Assembly: GCA_963665505.1 (NCBI GenBank)
Contig: OY762275.1
Location: 186,001-250,000, forward strand
DNA from: QANA01 sp963665505
GTDB taxonomy: Bacteria; Bacillota; Clostridia; Christensenellales; Christensenellaceae
Length of the DNA stretch: 64,000 nucleotides
Reading direction: 5' to 3'
A program made the translations under genes and the position numbers. The notes beneath the pieces are model-generated. The model was not told the DNA's origin. It was given only the letters and a program-made list of their open reading frames with translations, and did not search any database. Positions 60,708-64,000 of this stretch are shown here, piece after piece. The first letter of the stretch is position 1, and the number at the start of each line of letters is the position of its first letter.

Positions 60708-61802
60708 ATGAGCCAAAAGGCTTATCTTGTACTGGAAAACGGCAAAATTTTTTGCGGCGACCGTTTTGGCGCGCCGGGAGATATCAAGGGAGAGGTAGTT
60801 TTTACCACCGGCATGACCGGTTATCTGGAAACATTGACAGATCCAAGCTACCATGGCCAGATCGTTGTACAGACTTTTCCTTTGATCGGCAACTACGGCG
60901 TGATCCCGGCGGATTTTGAAAGCAAACGCCCCGCGCTGCTGGCGTACATCGTACGCCATTGGTGTGAACACCCCTCCAATTTCCGCAGCCAGGGCAATCT
61001 GGACGCGACGCTTAAACAATATGGGGTCATCGGGCTGACCGGGATCGATACGCGTGCGTTAACCAAAATCATACGGGAACAGGGCGTCATGAACGGCCTC
61101 ATCTGTTCTGCCCTGCCCGAAGATATGGCCGCATTGACGCAGGATCTGAAAAAAATGCGGATCGGAAGCGACGTAAAAGAAGTAACCTGCAAAACACCCT
61201 ATACGATGGGCGATCCTTCCGCCAAATATCATGTGCTTCTATGGGACTTCGGCACCAAAGGCGGAATCCCCCGCGCTCTGATCAAAGAAAACTGCCACGT
61301 GAGCATCCTCCCGGCGGAAACCACCGCCGAACAGATCCTTTCGTACAAACCGGATGGTCTCGTGCTTTCCAACGGCCCGGGAGACCCGGTGGATAATCCG
61401 GAGATCATCGCCGAGATCGCCAAATTGACACAGGCAAAGATTCCCACGCTGGGCATCTGCCTCGGGCATCAGCTTATGGCCCTGGCGCGGGGCGCCAAAA
61501 GGGCCAAACTCAAATACGGCCATCGCGGTGCCAATCAACCCGTAAAAGACATAGACACCGGCAGGGTGTATATCACCAGTCAGAACCACGGATACACCGT
61601 TGTCAACGAGCCCTTCCCTTCCTGCGGCCGTGTGCGTATGATCAATACCAACGACGGGACGTGCGAAGGCATAGATTATCTGGACACGCCCGCCTTCTCC
61701 ATCCAGTTCCACCCGGAGGCCTGTGCGGGGCCTTTGGATACCGCTATGCTGTTCAAACGCTTCATACAGTTAATGGAGGAACATACAGATGCCGTTGAAT
61801 AA
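60708..61802 (+). CDS. carA: Carbamoyl-phosphate synthase small subunit (glutaminase)
   Basis: A 364-residue glutamine amidotransferase chain that yields ammonia for CarB. Class I triad: Cys in GICLGHQ (about 246), His and Glu in FHPEACAGP near residue 340. The N-terminal domain has VVFTTGMTGY. The ATG follows AAGGAGG. Its end overlaps the carB start by 14 bases. Placement in the arg operon suggests arginine control of carbamoyl phosphate supply. Confidence 0.97.
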   Translation: MSQKAYLVLENGKIFCGDRFGAPGDIKGEVVFTTGMTGYLETLTDPSYHGQIVVQTFPLIGNYGVIPADFESKRPALLAYIVRHWCEHPSNFRSQGNLDATLKQYGVIGLTGIDTRALTKIIREQGVMNGLICSALPEDMAALTQDLKKMRIGSDVKEVTCKTPYTMGDPSAKYHVLLWDFGTKGGIPRALIKENCHVSILPAETTAEQILSYKPDGLVLSNGPGDPVDNPEIIAEIAKLTQAKIPTLGICLGHQLMALARGAKRAKLKYGHRGANQPVKDIDTGRVYITSQNHGYTVVNEPFPSCGRVRMINTNDGTCEGIDYLDTPAFSIQFHPEACAGPLDTAMLFKRFIQLMEEHTDAVE

Positions 61803-64000
61803 ATCTTTGAAACGCGTAATGATCATCGGGTCCGGCCCGATCGTAATCGGGCAGGCCGCCGAGTTCGACTATGCGGGAACACAGGCCTGCCGGGCCTTGA
61901 AAGAGGCGGGGCTGGAAGTCATTCTCGTGAACTCGAACCCGGCTACCATCATGACGGATAAAGCCATGGCGGACCGCATTTATATAGAGCCTTTAACACT
62001 GGAAATATTAAAAAGAATCATCTTAAAGGAGCGCCCGGACGGGCTTCTTTCTACGTTGGGCGGGCAAACCGGCCTCACTCTTTCCATGCAGCTTGCAAAA
62101 GATGGTTTCCTGGACCAATACGGTGTGCAGCTTCTGGGTGCAAGATCTTCTACGATCGACAAGGCCGAAGACCGCTACCTCTTTAAACAGACGATGTTGG
62201 AGATCGGCCAGCCGGTCATCCCTTCGGATGTGGTAACGGACGTAGATGCGGCCCTTGTGCTGGCGGAAACATTGGGATACCCCGTCATCGTGCGCCCGGC
62301 TTTCACATTGGGCGGGAACGGCGGCGGCATCGCGGAAACGCCCGAAGCCCTGGCCGTGATCGCACGCCGCGGCATACGGACATCGCCGATCGGGCAGATT
62401 TTGGTGGAGAAAAGCATCGCCGGCTGGAAAGAGATCGAATTTGAAGTCATGCGCGACGCAAAAGGAAATTCGATCGCTGTCTGCAGCATGGAAAACCTGG
62501 ACCCCGTGGGTATTCATACGGGCGATTCCATCGTCATCGCACCCGCGGTTACACTGGCCGATAAAGAATATCAGATGCTCCGCAGTGCGGCGCTCAATAT
62601 CATCAATTCCCTGGAAGTGGAAGGCGGCTGCAACGTACAATTCGCCATGCACCCCACCAGTTTTGAATACGCGGTCATCGAGGTAAACCCCCGGGTCTCC
62701 CGTTCTTCCGCGCTGGCCAGCAAAGCGACGGGCTATCCCATCGCGAAAGTGGCGGCGCAAATCGCCGTGGGCTTTACACTGGACGAGATCCCCAACGCCA
62801 TCACACACAAAACATATGCCTGCTTCGAACCGACGCTGGACTACGTGGTCGTAAAAATACCCAAATGGCCTTTTGACAAATTCGTATATGGCAACCGCAA
62901 GCTGGGCACGCAGATGAAAGCGACGGGCGAAGTCATGTCCATCGCGACAAACTTTGAAGCCGCGCTTTTAAAAGCAGTACGCGGCGTGGAAATCGGGCTC
63001 AAAACGCTGACACAGCCCAAGTTCGCCGTGCTCAGCGACGAACAACTGAAAGAAGCGATCCTGCAATGTACCGACGAACGATTGTTCCTGGTCTATGAAG
63101 CGCTGAAACGGGGCGTATCGGTAGATACTCTGCACCAGATGACCATGATCGACAACTGGTTTTTATACAAACTGGTCAACATATTGGAAATGGAGCGTGT
63201 CCTTGCAAAAGGAAACCTCAGCCGGGAATTGTATGTAAAAGCAAAACATATGGGCCTCCTGGATTCTTCCATTTCCCAACTTTCCGGCTGTTCCATAGAA
63301 GAACCGCTCGCGCCTGTTTACAAGATGGTCGATACCTGCGCGGCGGAATTCGAGGCGCATACCCCGTATTTCTATTCCACGTTCGACACGGAAAACGAAG
63401 CCGAATTAAAAGACCCGGACGGCGGCAAAAAACGGGTCGTAATCTTCGGTTCCGGCCCTATCCGGATCGGCCAGGGCATCGAATTCGATTATGCGTCGGT
63501 GCACTGCGTGTGGGCGCTCCGCGAAATGGGCTATGAAGTCATTATGGTCAACAACAACCCGGAGACCGTATCCACAGACTTTGATACGGCCGACCGGTTG
63601 TATTTCGAGCCGCTGACACCCGAAGATGCGATGCACATCGTCCAAAACGAGCGTCCTATCGGCGCCGTTGTGGCGTTTGGCGGGCAAACGGCCATCAACC
63701 TGACCAAACACCTTGCAAAAAACGGCGTGCCTATCCTGGGCACTTCGTCCAAAAATATTGACCTGGCGGAAGATCGAAAGTTGTTTGACGAACTGTTGGA
63801 AAAAATCGGCCTGCGGCGCCCCCGCGGCGAAACGGTCTTCACCAAAGAGCAGGCGTTCAGGGCGGCGAAAGACCTGGGGTACCCTGTGCTCATTCGTCCT
63901 TCCTATGTACTCGGCGGGCAAAACATGGTCATCGCTTTCTCCGAGCAGGATATAGACGAATATATGGACATCATCCTTTCGTCTGAAATAGAAAACCCCA
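61789..64000 (+). CDS. carB: Carbamoyl-phosphate synthase large subunit (3' end outside window)
   Basis: The ATG at 61789 (GGAGGAACATACAG upstream) opens a frame with no stop to the window end, 737 codons, of about 1070 expected. It makes carbamoyl phosphate from bicarbonate, ammonia and two ATP. First ATP-grasp half: GSGPIVIGQAAEFDYAGTQ (about 15-33), LNSNPATIMTD, TLGGQTGLTLS, RPAFTLGGNGGG. Second half begins GSGPIRIGQGIEFDYASVH (about 554-572). So the visible part spans the carboxyphosphate domain, the oligomerisation domain and the start of the carbamoyl phosphate domain. Confidence 0.96.
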   Translation, partial: MPLNKSLKRVMIIGSGPIVIGQAAEFDYAGTQACRALKEAGLEVILVNSNPATIMTDKAMADRIYIEPLTLEILKRIILKERPDGLLSTLGGQTGLTLSMQLAKDGFLDQYGVQLLGARSSTIDKAEDRYLFKQTMLEIGQPVIPSDVVTDVDAALVLAETLGYPVIVRPAFTLGGNGGGIAETPEALAVIARRGIRTSPIGQILVEKSIAGWKEIEFEVMRDAKGNSIAVCSMENLDPVGIHTGDSIVIAPAVTLADKEYQMLRSAALNIINSLEVEGGCNVQFAMHPTSFEYAVIEVNPRVSRSSALASKATGYPIAKVAAQIAVGFTLDEIPNAITHKTYACFEPTLDYVVVKIPKWPFDKFVYGNRKLGTQMKATGEVMSIATNFEAALLKAVRGVEIGLKTLTQPKFAVLSDEQLKEAILQCTDERLFLVYEALKRGVSVDTLHQMTMIDNWFLYKLVNILEMERVLAKGNLSRELYVKAKHMGLLDSSISQLSGCSIEEPLAPVYKMVDTCAAEFEAHTPYFYSTFDTENEAELKDPDGGKKRVVIFGSGPIRIGQGIEFDYASVHCVWALREMGYEVIMVNNNPETVSTDFDTADRLYFEPLTPEDAMHIVQNERPIGAVVAFGGQTAINLTKHLAKNGVPILGTSSKNIDLAEDRKLFDELLEKIGLRRPRGETVFTKEQAFRAAKDLGYPVLIRPSYVLGGQNMVIAFSEQDIDEYMDIILSSEIENP

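Noticed and set aside
1..64000. tRNA, rRNA, CRISPR array, insertion sequence, integrase or phage genes
   Set aside because: I scanned by eye for T-loop sequences, regular direct repeats and transposase motifs and found none; a covariance or repeat search could still find something small.

Overview
The window looks like a chromosomal segment of a Gram-positive anaerobe of class Clostridia (Bacillota). Supporting signs are an [FeFe] hydrogenase with an iron-sulfur/flavin partner, strong AGGAGG-type ribosome binding sites, frequent TTG and GTG starts, consensus sigma-A promoters, WalJ-RlmH and TypA neighbourhoods, DUF4349 and LysM-CAP proteins, and many MFS exporters. Base composition is close to balanced. 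A Christensenellaceae-like or related lineage is possible, but that is inference only. No rRNA, tRNA, CRISPR array, insertion sequence or phage gene was seen.

Layout. 1-10.1 kb: short mostly single-gene units on both strands (HAD phosphatase, AlkZ-related protein, a broken LysM-CAP gene, a small Cys-rich peptide, GNAT, SDR, iron alcohol dehydrogenase, YdcF protein, a tandem pair of HUMPS-family aldolase/decarboxylase genes of which one is broken, an ABC exporter). 10.1-21.7 kb: YbaK deacylase, chorismate mutase, CNNM/CBS/CorC protein, the glnS-gltX pair, one intact and one decayed MFS gene in tandem, rlmH-walJ, acpP and enolase. 21.9-34.3 kb: ilvBN, another MFS gene, a large acetyltransferase-like protein, a 2-hydroxyacid dehydrogenase/HisC-like aminotransferase pair behind a perfect promoter and a 20-codon upstream ORF, a DUF4349 lipoprotein, typA, a MIF-type tautomerase, a Gfo/Idh/MocA oxidoreductase and an orphan rbsD. 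34.4-38.3 kb: a polar amino acid ABC importer behind a long leader, then an HtrA protease. 38.5-52.6 kb: zinc alcohol dehydrogenase, rRNA methyltransferase, zinc-ribbon membrane protein, radical SAM protein, a two-gene hydrogenase operon, a methyltransferase, an LRR surface protein, tag with a double GNAT, and an MFS gene.

52.9-64 kb is one tight operon, argG-argH-argC-argJ-argB-argD-argF-carA-carB, in which almost every start overlaps or nearly touches the previous stop. ArgJ recycles the acetyl group, ArgB, ArgC and ArgD carry acetylglutamate to acetylornithine, CarAB supplies carbamoyl phosphate to ArgF, and ArgG and ArgH finish arginine. carB runs off the end of the window.

Notable points are three damaged genes (in-frame TAA in the CAP gene, TAA directly after the ATG of the second HUMPS gene, a multiply mutated MFS gene), a promoter followed after about 40 bases by a terminator (candidate small RNA near 5.4 kb), a coupled upstream ORF, an unexplained leader of about 265 nt, and a hydrogenase partner that joins a NuoF-type cluster domain to a GltD-type flavin module. 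No single feature here clearly amounts to a wholly new system; the hydrogenase pair and the regulated dehydrogenase/aminotransferase unit are the best candidates.
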